Source of the DNA: Dillenia suffruticosa
Lineage: Eukaryota > Streptophyta > Magnoliopsida > Dilleniales > Dilleniaceae
Length of the DNA stretch: 64,000 nt
NCBI GenBank assembly: GCA_033439265.1
Contig: JAVTVX010000021.1
Coordinates: forward strand, 16,023,001 to 16,087,000
Reading direction: 5' to 3'
Part shown: one piece after another, positions 1 to 12,678 of the stretch
Position numbering within the stretch: position 1 is the first letter of the stretch
Layout of the letters: each line of letters opens with the position of its first letter
The notes under the pieces: model-generated
Databases searched by the model: none
What the model was told of the DNA's origin: nothing
What the model saw: the letters and a program-made list of their open reading frames with translations, nothing else
Program-made: the position numbers and the translations under genes

Positions 1-1179
1 ATGGTACCCTAATTTTGCTACTGTTTTCTCCACATGCTCATCGGCTAAAATATACATGGCTACAATTTATTGATAATAACATCTCAACAAACAAGTGTGA
101 ATGAATGACCATATGCAAATGTAACCAATACAAAAAGAAAAGAAGGAAGAAGAAAAAGCCAGCAGCATAAAAGTAAAATAATAAATTATATTTCTCTTAT
201 GATTTAGTAACTCCATTTTCAATATTGATAGTAACATGTTGTCACGCTATCTCTTAGTTACGTGAAGAGAGAAAGAGAGAGAGTAAAATAATAGCAAAAT
301 AAATATTTTGGTGATTTTTAAATTAACTCTCGTAGTATTTAAATCAGATTAATTAGATAATTCAAATCTCATTTAATCAAGACAAAAAGATGAGAATGAT
401 ATGCAACGATACCCAGATTAATATAGATTTGATCATTTATATCTGTATATTTGGTTAATTAAAACAAAATTATTATTTCAACAGTATTCAAAATAGGCAT
501 TGTAAGTCTATAATAACATTATAATTAATCTTAATTTATATGCAAAATGAATATTTTTTTCATTATATTATAAGCGCCGAATGACTGGAATTAAATATAT
601 ATTTTTTTTGAATTCGTATTCTTATCCATGCACACAATTCCTAGTTCGGAGGATCTTTCACGTGACTAACATTAATTATATTGTTTGTGTAGCTCATCGT
701 GTTTGCCGGTCTTAATGATTTATTGGAAAATGAAAAAAATTAAGTTCGTTAAATTGCACAGACATGATCACATGAAGTTTCTAATTTAATGCAATTAATT
801 ATTTGGCATTTGACTAGTAGTTCCTTGTAGTTCGTCAAGGCAGGAACAGTCTTGACGTGCTTTCTTATTGGGCCTTCTAATTTTGGGCCAGCCACTTAAA
901 GTCTCTAGTGGGCCTAGATAGGTCCAATTAATATCTCCCATGGTCCTATGTGTCCATCAATGTTTTTTGGTTGTTTCTTGTTAAAGTTCACGCCTCAAGA
1001 TTGCCTTTCTTTTACTTTTTATTTTTTGGTTTTGACCTATACAAATTTTATGTGACAAATTCAATTTGATTACTATAAAATTTATTTAAAATTTGACTTT
1101 CTTTCAAATTCTATTTTTTTATTTTTATAATTTGAATCCTAGATTTATAATTAAAGGAATACAACGCCCTACAAGTAAG
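1..1179. other. gene-free AT-rich stretch
   Basis: I see no coding exon with credible splice sites here, only AT-rich sequence with a short GA run near 270-285. Nothing else can be supported. Confidence 0.6.
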
Positions 1180-1297
1180 ATTGCTTTTTTTTTATCCCCA
1201 AGGGAATAGTTTAACGGTTATAATTTCTCTCTTTCAATACAGAGATTCCAGATTCGAAATCTGTGTAAAAAAAAAAAAAAAAAAAATTGCTTTTTTT
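1180..1297 (+). mobile_element. short tRNA-like SINE with target-site duplication
   Basis: The body (about 1192-1285) is roughly 70 nt plus a poly(A) tail of more than 20. It has an A-box-like stretch (TAGTTTAACGGTTA) near 1207 and a B-box-like stretch (AGATTCGAAATCT) near 1250, and it ends GTGTAA before the A-run. A 12-bp direct repeat, ATTGCTTTTTTT, flanks it at 1180-1191 and 1286-1297. The layout of promoter boxes, A-tail and flanking repeat is that of a pol III-derived SINE. Related copies are at 26.7, 42.2 and 43.0 kb. Confidence 0.7.
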
Positions 1298-3803
1298 GTG
1301 TCTGTTTCACATAGGGCGGAGTGCAGTTATGATATGGCGCGCTCTGTCCTAAAAAATTCCTAAAAGAAAAGGGGGAAATTATGAAGTGGGCCTCTATGAT
1401 AGGACATGGAGCCTTAGAGTGCATAGACAAAAGGTGAAATAGGGCAAATCTGCTCCCTAAAATTCCTACGCAAGTATGAAGGGTTGTAGGAATTAATGGC
1501 TTTTGTGGTTAAGGAGTTCGTAGTTTGCTCCATAATCCAATCAATTATGAATTAATTATTTTTTATTATAAATTATGAAGTAATTATGGGTATTGTGGGA
1601 CGTTCATGGACCTAGACCGACACTCGAAATCATGCACACAAGGAAATACTAAATACTCCTTTCTTTTTCACTTTCATTCATTTTTTAGTATACCCTCTAA
1701 AATCATTAATCATAAGAAATCAATAACAAAAATAAAATAAAAGCCATAAACTCCAAAGGAAACTAATCTAACATACAAAATTGGGGCAAGAAATTTCATT
1801 TACTAGATCCCTTCATCATCATGCAATATAGAAAACAAGTTGGCAAAGTTATGTTTGCACTTGGAGGCCACTCCCAATAAAGTCATATGACATGTGTAGC
1901 TAGGCCAAATGCCACTAGCTAAAGCCATAGAATATAGATTTTACAATGATGTGGAGCGACTATTAACTTATAACCTAAGGCAATTAAAAATGAAAATTTT
2001 GTCTAAGTGGTTGATTTTGACTCATAGTGGCTATATAGAGGCTCAAATAAAGTTAGATAATGTGTTAGCGTCGATGACTTGGTTACTAAGATTGCCGACA
2101 AATGGTTCCACTCCACAAGAACGTTCATGGTTCACAGATTTTGAAGTTTTAACGAATCTATTGACTAGGAAGCAAAAGCATTAGCTTCTAAGATTGATCC
2201 TTTGCTGTCATTGTTGATAGTACAACAAAAAAGAACCAAAATGTTAAATCATTCGAAGGAAAAATAATTATTGATTTTGAAACAAATTAGTATTATGATT
2301 ATATTTAAAAGATAATGTTTTTACTCTTTTTTATATATATAACAGATATTCGAAATCGAAATTTTTAGAGAAGGGGATGCTATCAGTGAACTAAAGGATA
2401 ATGAGAGGCCTTTATGCTTCGAACCTTGAGGCCGGTGGTCCTAACTGGAATGTGGTTGACAAGGTACACCTCTTTCCCTAGGAAAAGGATTGATGAAAAG
2501 AAAAAGGAAAGAGAGGGAGTGATGGAGGGGTTTAAGGGAATGGGAAATGAACCTTCTCGGAAACAAGAAAACAAGGCCCAAAAAAAAAAACACTAGGAAA
2601 CAAAAGCAAAGCAAAGAGCGTGTTGGTTTTTGCTTTTTTGAAGAAAATGCTTTCTTTATGGGTACATGAAAACGAAAAAATAATAATAATTTAAGAAGTG
2701 TGACATAGACATTGATGAGAAATGAAACACCCCACCACATACACATACATACAAACACACACATTACATAGTCAAAGTTGTGCACGAAAAGTGCTTGGGC
2801 TTGGGTCATGCACAAACAGATCAAGGAAACAAAGGCAGAGAATGGGACAAAAGAAAGAGGGGGAGGAAAAGAAAAACGGGAAAAGAAAGAAAAGAAAGGA
2901 CTTCTCCAAACCAAAGACACTTCACATGACTTTCGTGTGTGTCGGGGTCTACGAAGTGGAGAGGGAGAAGCAGGAAAAAAAACAAGTGAAATCATCTGAC
3001 ATGTTCACATTAACCAACCCATCACTTTTATGGAGGAAGCAACATGCCAGGAAATGGGCGTCCTTTATTAAAACTCTATTGTTGTCCTTCATGAGAGAAG
3101 CACCATCACCCACAAAAAAGAAAAAAAAAATTAGGGGGAAGAAAGAGAAGCTAGGGAGAGGCTTTGTGTGCGATGGCTAAGAAAAGCTAATGGGTAAAAT
3201 GGCCTAGAAACTTTCGGACGCTTCAGGTTGCTTTCTTGTAGTCTTAACCCCTGCATTAATGCCAGTGTCTGAGAGACTTGTAAAATTCACCTCACCTGGG
3301 ATTAAGCGTCGAAAGGGGCGTTCGAATTTTAAATCTTGATGGCTCTAAAGGGACTTAATAGATTTAGTCATTTTTTTAATGAAAAATGACATATTGGAAA
3401 GATTAATAAATCACTGATTATATTATTAATAATTTATTTAAAAATTAATCAACAATAAATTATTGATGGGCTTGAATATTTTCTAGGAAAATGCATTTCA
3501 TTTCATCCTGCATGTACTAAACCTCAAAAGGGGTCTCAGAATTTTAAATTTGGAAGTCCTAACTTTGAGTAATAAGAGTATGCTCACAATTATTTTATAA
3601 TAATAAATGTGAATTTAATGAAAATTCTTAATGCTAATTATTGGTGACGGAGATCAATTACCAATAAATAAGCCCCTCTAATGCATGCTCTATGAATGAT
3701 GACAACTGAAAATTGGCCCCATCACATTCATATGACATGCAAATACCAACGACTGCACAAACACAATTGATAAATTTGGTTAACAAATAAACAAAAAGGC
3801 ACA

Positions 3804-3846
<43 letters not shown>

Positions 3847-4919
3847 TTCCAAAGAGGGCCACTAACATCTGAATTAGTATTAAGATAAGCAAATCAATAA
3901 AGTTATGAGATGGCTTAGGTATCAATTTGCACATTGGTTAGTGGGCACCATAATTGTTTTGCTTGGCTAGATAAAATAAAAACTATGAACACTTTCAAAG
4001 ATGTTGCTTCTTCCATTAAAAGCCTCATACTGATCTTTTCAATCGCTTGTGCTGAGGGAGCTCCCCATAAATTCATTATAGTGCAGTGCACTATAAAAGA
4101 GGAATCACTTCTCTGTACAATCACAGAGGACATGTTAAGGATTGGTGGGTCTCCTAGTTGTCACATGTAGGTTTTCATAAGCCCTTTTTTCCTTTTCATT
4201 AGAAAATTCAGACACCAAAAGGGGGGGGTGTTCAACAACCTCATATTATCTCTAAATTATTCCAAAACTATGTCATGATCATACAATTTATTATTGTTTA
4301 CTTTTTCCTCCAATATGCAACTTCTAGGAAATTAGTTGGACCATGTTAGATTAAATCATCACATGACATACTAAAGTTGCTAGCTTCGCATCTTCACTAT
4401 GGAAATTAAAAATTAAATTACATCGTTAAACCGTTGGTCTCTGAAAATATTAAAAGTCCTATTTGTAAATTATCACATATATTTAAATGAATTCATATGA
4501 TACATGAGAATAATTTTGCTAACGATTATCGTACTTTTGAAAAAGAAATATAATTAAAAAAAAACACAATTATTTAGGATACCAAATTAATGTTAATTAA
4601 AACAAATTCATCAATGGAGATAATAAAAGAAAAGGTCCATATATCCATGTCATGTTTCATAATGAAAGTGGGCAATTCAAAATTCGTAGAATGAGATCAT
4701 TGAACAAATCGTCTTTGTGCACAGTGATATGAATCTTGACCTTAGGTTGTTTAATTTTTATTGCTAGCTAGCTACACATTGCACTTTCCATATAAACTAA
4801 CATATAAACAAGTCCATTAAAGCAAACAATTTACACACAAATGATTTGATATGATTCTTGTCTCTCTCCATCTCCCTCTCTTTTTCTCCCCCCTTTCTCT
4901 CTCTCTTTCTTTTTTTTTT
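1298..4919. other. gene-free stretch with purine-rich low complexity
   Basis: No gene is supported. Open frames at 1909-2184 and 2414-3180 lack recognisable domains, and the second lies in AG-rich low-complexity DNA. A (CT)n tract is at 3806-3842. The 1909-2184 frame could be a relic of a mobile element, but I recognise no motif in it. Confidence 0.5.
3806..3842. repeat. (CT)n microsatellite
   Basis: About 18 uninterrupted CT units. The Arg-Glu repeat ORFs on the minus strand here are translations of this tract and not genes. Confidence 0.95.
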
Positions 4920-5093
4920 TTCTCTTATAACAAATCAGTATACGAAACTATATTCTAATTAATCCAGTTTCAACATTACCAAATTCAATTTAGGGAAGAG
5001 TTCTTTCAACATAATATTTCAAGTTTTAAATTTAAAATTTAATTAGAAAATCTTATATCTTTATCTATTAAATCGATTTTTTATTCATCTCTT

Positions 5094-5095
<2 letters not shown>
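4920..5095 (-). mobile_element. degenerate SINE of the 63.1-kb family
   Basis: Read on the minus strand, this segment follows the same order as the better preserved element at 63,081-63,263: an A-box-like start, a region resembling CAAGTTTTAAATTT, a central part, then GGATTAATT, and finally a poly(A) tail (the T-run near 4910-4920 on the plus strand). It is diverged, I could not place a target-site duplication, and the adjoining (CT)n tract obscures the 5' border. Confidence 0.5.

Positions 5096-5097
<2 letters not shown>

Positions 5098-5163
<66 letters not shown>
5098..5163. repeat. (CT)n microsatellite
   Basis: An uninterrupted CT tract of about 33 units, the longest dinucleotide run in the window. 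Confidence 0.97.
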
Positions 5164-5164
<1 letters not shown>

Positions 5165-5332
5165 ACATCACTTGGCCATGTACAAACGTTATTTTAAAAG
5201 CCTTCGGTCATGTGTTCTTCTATGCAAGATTCAATAGACAAACCCCATTATTTTTTTATGGGTTAAATTATTTCTCACATAAAGAAAGATCCATCAATTA
5301 TTCATTGTCTAAATGAAAATCCATTTATATGC

Positions 5333-5358
5333 CACGTGTCATCCACGTGTCACGCGTG
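5333..5358. promoter_or_regulatory. G-box cluster
   Basis: Two palindromic CACGTG cores (5333-5338 and 5344-5349) and a CACGCGTG (5351-5358) lie within 26 bp. CACGTGTC is the classical core of ABA-responsive and bZIP/bHLH sites in plants. No gene is visible within 4 kb on either side, so either the target is not in view or the match is fortuitous. Confidence 0.45.
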
Positions 5359-8300
5359 AAGGGGTACCTATAGTCAATGTTGCCGGACAAACAGAGACAA
5401 ATGAAGAAACAAGCACGGCTAATCTGTTGTGAACGCATGACCTCACGCTCCTCCCTTCGATTTTCATTGTACTTTTTTTATCCTAGATTTTAATCCTAAT
5501 TACCTTTCTTTTTTTCCGTTTCCAATTAAATAAAGGGTAACAGGACAGCCAATTTATTATGCTTTTTCTATTAAAATATTTAATTTGTATAAAATATATA
5601 ATTTAAATCATACTTTAAATTTATATATTAAAAATTACCATATATAAAAAATGATTTTATGGGCAAAGATAAAAGGAAATAGAAAGCAGCCACCTCTTAA
5701 AATTTTAAAAAAAGAAGATATTTCAAGACACTAATTTTTTAAATAAAATATCAAATTTAAATTTTATATATAAAAAAAGTTAATAAGAGTTTAATTTGAT
5801 TTAAATTGAATTTAATCGAATTTAACATGATTAATATAATTTATTTAAAAAAACACACACACACACAATTACTGTTGCAGTGTGAGCGAAGGTTAATCGA
5901 ATAATAATTAAATTTGATATCTCAAGCAGTTGGAGTTGAGCAATGCAAAAGGACAGAATGACGCTGACCAGTTCCTGAGATGCCCACGACTGCCCTCCCA
6001 GATCATCCGTCTCGTCTCTCTCAAAAGCCCATCATCCTCATGCCACTCCAAATATTAAAGTCCAAACAACTCCCAAAATTTAGTGACCCTCTGTAGGGGT
6101 GGAAAATATTAAATGACCCTACGAACCATTCTAGGGTTTTGTTCCCAAGCAATTAATGGACCTCCTAATAAATTCTTATGATTCTTTTACGTGACGTGGA
6201 TGTGGAAAAATTACAAACCTATTTGGAAAAATTAAAATTGAAATTAATTGAAATTAGATAAAAATTTTAATATAAAAATTATTATTACTATTTTATTACA
6301 CAAATTGTGTAGCATAAGCATAAGTTTCATGTGAACCCAATGAAGGAACTTTGTTTTTTTTATTTTTTAAATATATATATAACCCCACCATGATTTTCTA
6401 GAGATATTGAGGTGGGGTTGGAGAGACCCACAAGGCTAGCAAGTAAGAGAAAGTAAAAGTATGGTGGTGTATTACCGAAAAAAAAAAAAGTATGGTGGTG
6501 GGGAGGAATCTGCATGATGACAAGTGCGAGTGAAGGTGACAATGTTTAAATTAGATCCATCCATCCATAAAAGTAGGGGGTGTCCCTTTCCATATCACAA
6601 AGAGTTTACTGTTCAAGAAAGACCAAAAAGAAGTAGTTGGGAAGTTGCAGACCTAGAGATTTATATAAGGCATCATGTACGAGACAAGGGGGGTGGGGGG
6701 GGGGCTATGTTTAGATTTTGGTAAAAGAAAAATCATAGTCAAATATCAATATTATGTGTGAAAGGGTGGGTGGCAGGTCTGGTATGGTCAGTTCTCATAT
6801 GGTGCGCGTGATTTATTTTCACATGGATTGGCTTCGCAATGCCACTCGGTTGCATTATAGGGTTTCGTCCATGTCCAAGCATGCAATGCAAGGACTTGTT
6901 TGGTGGGCAGCACATGGACCACCACCACCACCCCCAACTATACCTTTTTCTTTCTCATCTTAAATATTCGAAATCATATTCTGATTAATCCGATTCAAAC
7001 ATTTATAGGGTCTATTTAGATAATAATTTTTTTGGTATAATATTTTCTATTTCCTGTATCGAATTTGAGATTTGATTAAATGACTTATTATCTCCTCCCA
7101 CTAATCTAACTTTCTGTTCATACATTTTTCCTATTTTCTTCCCTTCACTATTATTTATTCTAAGCTTTTAGCGGTGTTCCCTACTTCTCTCTTCTAAAAT
7201 TTTACAAAAATTTACTCTTCTCCGTGTCAAACATAAATTTACGAAATGAATCAAAATAAATTAAATTTTACGTGACCATTTATATTAATATATATTAGGC
7301 TATATATTTTTAATTGAAATTAGTCAAAATATTTTAATATGAACTATCACATAAAATTGGGTTCATTAATATATGATTCTTTAATTAATTATCTAATATT
7401 ATCCTTAATCAATTATTTCTACTGTCGGATAGGTTTTCGAATATATAAAGCAATGAAGAATGAATTCTGATCGGAGAATGTTATCTCTACAACAAACAAA
7501 TTTGGATTTTGATTACATAGCTTTGTTTTATTAATTTTTTTTTTTAATTTTAATTTTAAGATTTCTGTGATCCTAGAATCTTGCTTACTTACGTGGAGAT
7601 ATATCCTTAATTTGGGATCGTACTGCAACCATCACAACGTAGGTTGGTGAATCTATTGCATGTGTTTGGGTGGGGTATTGTCCTACAACTCCCATGTGCT
7701 GTACAAGGAAAATACTCTCTGTGTGCCAACGGAGAATAATGACAACAAAATATACATTTTTTTCTTTGTCTTTTTAGATAAAGAAGTTATCAAAGATATA
7801 TCTAATTTTTTTTTTTTTTTTTTTTGGGGTTCATGGGGAAGACGAAGACCTTTTCAATAATATGGTAAAATTGCAATACACATTTTTTTATAACTATAAA
7901 AATTAATTTTTTAACTTTTTTCCTCAGAAAAATCAATTTAATTCACACGCTCTCTCTGTTTCTAAATTTAATGATTTTAAATTTTCTCTTATGCAAAAAT
8001 TAAAATTAATTTTTCTCTCTCTAAAACTAAAACACATGAATTTTCTCTCTCTAAAAATGATTTAATTTATATTTTTGCTCTCCAAACACATTTATTTTAA
8101 GTTTTTTTTTTTAAAAAAAAAACAAAACACATTAATTTTCTCTATCTAAAAAAATTAAATTCTTTTTTCTAAATTTAATAATTTTTAATTTCTGGTTTTT
8201 AAAAAAATAAATTTAATTGAAAGAGTTAATTTTTCGCCCGCTTACACCTACAAAACATAAACAAAATCACAAAGATACATAATTATTTTCCTTTTTTTCT

Positions 8301-9835
8301 GATAAAATTGATTATAACTAATATGCTTTAGTATTATTGTATCTGGTTCTGAAATATTTATACAAATTTAATTGAAACATCAACCTCTTTTCTCAAACCA
8401 ACATAGCCAATATTGGAAAATCTACGCCATTTATTTTTAGAATCCCATTTATTAAATACTCTTGTAAAATACAAAATTTTTATTATATATATTAGTATTC
8501 ACACACAAAAGAGAAAAAGTAAAAGCCGAAAATCCAGCACTGATATAAAATCACTAGCATATTTGATATTGAGAAGTTTTCGTGCATCAGCGATTTAAGT
8601 ACTTCCCAAAAAATCTCTTTAATTTTTTAATTTTTATTTTTTTGATTTGGTCACTTTAATACAAAAGATTTATTCATAGCTCGACTTTCCTAAAAAATTG
8701 CATATATATAATGTATATCAATGAAAACATTGAAATTCCGAAGAAATTATAACTTTACTTCCTTAATATTTATCAATTCATTATTTACCAAATCTTGGGT
8801 TTATTTCACCAAGCAACCTACTTATGATAAGATTTATGTTTGATTGGATCTAAACCTATTTTTGGTCTTTCCTATATAGGTGACCAAATCGTAGGTTCAT
8901 GAAATTAATATTTCATCAATATAAAGCAAAAATATCAAACGTATGATAAACCTAGATTCGTGTGAATTTTGGGAATGTATATGTTTGATTTGGACTCAAA
9001 TAGGTAAAATCAAAAATTAATTTAAAAATTTCCTAACAATATCATATATATTAAATTAATAAGGCTTTGTTTGTTTGCTTGCAATTCTTTTTTTAAAAAA
9101 ATAAAATTTTATTAATTTTGTATTATTTTAGAAAATTTTCAAAAATAAGAGAAATAATATTTGAAAATAAATATAATTCCATACAATGAAAAAGATTTAT
9201 CAATAAAAATAATAAATGGGAATTTTTCAAAAAAATTGTATTCCTAAAAGAAATTGCATTTCATAATAATTAATTTAATGTTCTTTTATGATTTCAACAA
9301 ATATATGAAAAATTTTTTGTAATTAAATTAAATAATTAATTAGTAAAGGAGTCATGCCAAAATCAGCGGCAGAAAAAGGGAAAGGACTTGGGAAATACGA
9401 GAGGAATTGGAATCTTAATCCTATTCTTCAGCCTTTCCAAATGACTAAACTGACAAATCTTATATTTTCTCTCTCCTCATTCTTGACACTTTCTCTCTCT
9501 ATCTCTCTCTTCAAAAAAAAAAAAAAAGAAGAAAAACTGACTTAAACGTTTCACAAGCTCCCACATGGATTTGGAATTGAATTTCTCAATTCAACAGAAC
9601 CAACAGCGCCTCTGAAATCTCTGCCCGATAGTTTTGTCACAGAATCTGCATGTGTACGTCCTCTTTCTCTCTCTACACTTTAAAAGAAGAGAGAGAAAAA
9701 AAATTAAAATTAAAATTTTAAATAGAGAAAGAATCCAAAGCAATAACTTTTTGTTTATTTATCAAAATTATCCGATTGCATATTATTAGAAATATAATTA
9801 AAGTTGAAATTGACAATAACATATACACTCCCTAA
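5359..9835. other. gene-free stretch
   Basis: AT-rich DNA with no supported exon, apart from one SINE-like element at 6965-7140. Open frames at 6524-6963 and 7660-7860 are interrupted by homopolymers and show no domain. Confidence 0.55.
6965..7140 (-). mobile_element. degenerate SINE of the 63.1-kb family
   Basis: On the minus strand it begins TTAGATTAGTGGGAGG (A-box-like), then has a B-box-like CAAATTCGATAC, and near its end TTGAATCGGATTAATC. All three match in order the element at 63,081-63,263. The target duplication is not recognisable. Confidence 0.55.
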
Positions 9836-9845
9836 TATATAAATA
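9836..9845 (+). promoter_or_regulatory. TATA-like box of the BOI-type RING gene
   Basis: TATATAAATA lies about 305 bp upstream of the start codon at 10,150. If used, it would give a 5' leader of roughly 275 nt containing a long GA-rich run (10,100-10,140), typical of plant leaders. This is inferred from sequence only. Confidence 0.4.
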
Positions 9846-10149
9846 CATACCATCCCACAACGCTTTCTCTTGTTTTTTAATGGGCTCCTTGAAAACATAG
9901 CAGAACCAAACACCATAACTTTTTGCCGACTGAGCTTGGAGAGAGATAGAGAGAGGAACAGAAGAAAACAGAGGAGAGGGACAGGGAAATCATGCAGCTC
10001 TTCTGATCCAACAACATAAAAAAAGGGTCTCTGAATTTGAACCTAGCCTATATCAGCTCTCATCTTTTAAAGAGCGTGTGAAGCATTTGGCAAGGTTAAA
10101 AGAGAGGAGAGAGAGAGAAGAGAGAGAAAAAAAAAAAAGGAGAAAAAAT

Positions 10150-11086
10150 ATGGCCATTCAAGCGCAGTTGTATTCAGAGAATCGTGTGTTTCCTTTGTGC
10201 GGCTCGCAGGATTTCATTGACAATTGTTGGTGTGGATCAAATGAGTTCTGTTTCGGTCTTCAACAAAAGCAGCGACAACATTCACCCCATCAAAATCAAC
10301 TTCTTCAGCAACAGCTTCAACAGCAGAGAATTCAGATCCCTTCTTTGAAAAACAACACTAATTCTTCTCAACTAATGGTGTTTTCTCAAGCTGTGGCATC
10401 AGAAATTGAACGACAAAGACATGAACTTGATCAATTCATAAGGTTGCAGGTTAGTCAAAAATATTATATCTATTATGATATTTATTATTATTTTTATTTT
10501 TTAAAGGGGTTTTTGTCAAATTTCATTTTTTTATGGGTATTGATCAAATTTTGATTTTGATCGAAAGAATGAGAGATTGAGACTCTCGTTGCAAGAACAG
10601 AGAAAGAAACAAATTGCGACAATGCTAAGCGAAATTGAATCAAAAACAGTCAATTTGCTGAGGCAAAAAGATGAAGAAATAGCAAAGGAAATGAAGAAAG
10701 CAATGGAATTAGAAGAACTGTTGAGAAAAATTGAGTATGAGAATCAAGAATGGCAGAGAATGGCAAAGGAGAATGAAGCAATTGTAGCAACCTTGAACAA
10801 CACATTGGAACAATTGCGAGAAAACAATGCCTTTGGTTGCAATAGTGGAGGTGCTGAAGATGCAGAGTCATGCTGTGAAGTGAACAGAGAAGAGGAATTT
10901 GATAAAAGTAGAGAGAAAAAGATTTCTGAGGGAAGAATGGATTGTAGACTCTGCAACTCTAGAAATTCCTGCATTCTGTTCCTTCCTTGCAGACATCTCG
11001 CTTCCTGCCAAGCGTGTGAAGTCTTTCTGGATTCTTGTCCTGTTTGTCAAACAGTAAAGAAAGCTTCCATTGAAGTTCTCATTTAG
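10150..11086 (+). CDS. BOI-related RING E3 ubiquitin-protein ligase (S-RNase-binding protein family)
   Basis: Probably a RING-type E3 ubiquitin ligase of the BOI/S-RNase-binding-protein group, whose Arabidopsis members restrain pathogen- and stress-triggered cell death and interact with DELLA proteins. There are two exons, 10150-10449 and 10568-11086, joined in phase 0 by a 118-bp GT-AG intron, giving 272 residues. Residues 1-70 are Gln-rich. Residues 80-190 form a Glu/Lys-rich coiled coil that includes the family motif NERLRLSLQEQ, restored exactly by the splice. The C-terminal C3HC4 RING has ligands C226, C229, C241, H243, C247, C250, C257 and C260. The ATG at 10150 is preferred because upstream frame is GA-rich leader. 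Length and architecture are normal for the family. The family assignment is strong; the exact paralogue is not determined. Confidence 0.93.
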
Positions 11087-12599
11087 AGAGTAGTGAGAGT
11101 TAAACCTTTAGTTAAAAAAGGGGATAGAATTTTGAGTTGTTTATTGGATGATGATACGTTGTATGTTGTAATTATTATAGATATTATTAAATTAGGAAAA
11201 GGCTGAGCAGTTTAGTGGATGATTATCGCATTTTAATAATTTCAGTTTTTCAATTTTGTGCGTGTGAGTTTTTAAGAAATTTAATATTTTTTCCAAAATG
11301 AAAAGGGTGTGTTAAACTTTTTAGCTTTTTTTTTTTTTTTAATAAATTCAATCTTTCCATTTTAATTTTCTTATAAATTGAAGGTTTTTGCAAATAAAAA
11401 GGAAAAGCGTTCTGACTTGTTTCTGTGAACAGAGCTCAGCTTGCTATTTTCAGAGTTTTCTAGTTTTTGCTTGTTTTTAATCTTTTGGGAAAAGAATGAT
11501 CCTTGGGTTGGCCAGCAGATTGATTGATGATGAATGAACAGGACAACCCCATTTTGATTCATGGCATAATTTTTGTTTTTGCAGATTTCACTATCTTATT
11601 TTTTCAATTTCTTTTCTGCTTTTTTTTTTCGTGAGGGATATCTGTTTCTCAGATTTAATTTTATACCTTTGAACTCTAAACTCGTATCAAATCAATTGAG
11701 CAGAATTTTTACAGTCCAAACAGAGCATCTTTTCCTTTCCCGGATTATGTGCTTTTCCCTCTTTTAAGATTTCCTCCTTTCTTTTTTTTACTGTTCTGTA
11801 GGCTGATTTGAATGCTCAGATTTTACCAGTTGTGTGTTTCTTTTGCCATTCCCAGCAAAAATTGGATCAATTCCAACAAGTGACAGAAGGGACTGAAATC
11901 AATGTCAGCTCATGAATCTCATTGATTTTTTTTTTCCTCAGGTCTCCATCAGACTTCACTTCTAGATGTACATAGGGTGAAAATAGGTTAGACATAATGG
12001 TCTTTTTAACTTTTTAGATTTTTGTTTTTCCTTCTTTCTTCTGGAGAATTCAATTAGGTAGAAAATTTATGATATGTACCGTGGGTTTGAGGCTTTTGTG
12101 CCAGAGAGGTTAATTGTGTTGAGACAAATTGTGTATAGTGGTCCAAGTCAAAAACCCTAGGAATTATGTTCAATAGGCTAATTGTTACTAATAAATATAT
12201 TTAAACTAAGGTTTTATTCTTGGATTCAGTTTGAGCGCCAAGTCAATTTGTAACGAACACCTATAATAACAAATATAATGAATCAGTGTATAATTAGTTT
12301 AGTGACAGGAAACGAGATGTTAAGAGAGTTTTATCTAACTTGATATTTTAATTAAATATAACGTGATTACTGAATACTGATATTTTAATATAACTTTATT
12401 ATTTAATTTTGAAAATTGTGAATTTTAGCTAATTATATGACATGATCATGGAACAATAAGGGCGGCGGTAAAGAAAGGAAATATGCATGTCTCATTGACA
12501 TTGATGAGAATTTGGTACAAATACGAGTGAAGATGTGATAATTCAATTCAGGACCACTTTGAAAATTATAATCAGTTCAATGTGCTGTTTAAGGGGAAA

Positions 12600-12600
<1 letters not shown>
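11087..12600. other. 3' flank of the RING gene, gene-free
   Basis: The first few hundred bases are the probable 3' UTR. The rest is T-rich DNA in which I find no exon. Confidence 0.5.

Positions 12601-12676
<76 letters not shown>
12601..12676. repeat. (ATT)n microsatellite
   Basis: About 25 perfect ATT units. The poly-Ile ORF on the minus strand is only a translation of this tract. Confidence 0.98.

Positions 12677-12678
<2 letters not shown>

Noticed and set aside
2441-3180. Overlapping long frames on both strands
   Set aside because: Low-complexity AG/CT-rich DNA without introns, domains or sensible codon use.
10650-11050. Minus-strand frames at the RING gene
   Set aside because: Shadows of the coding strand of exon 2.
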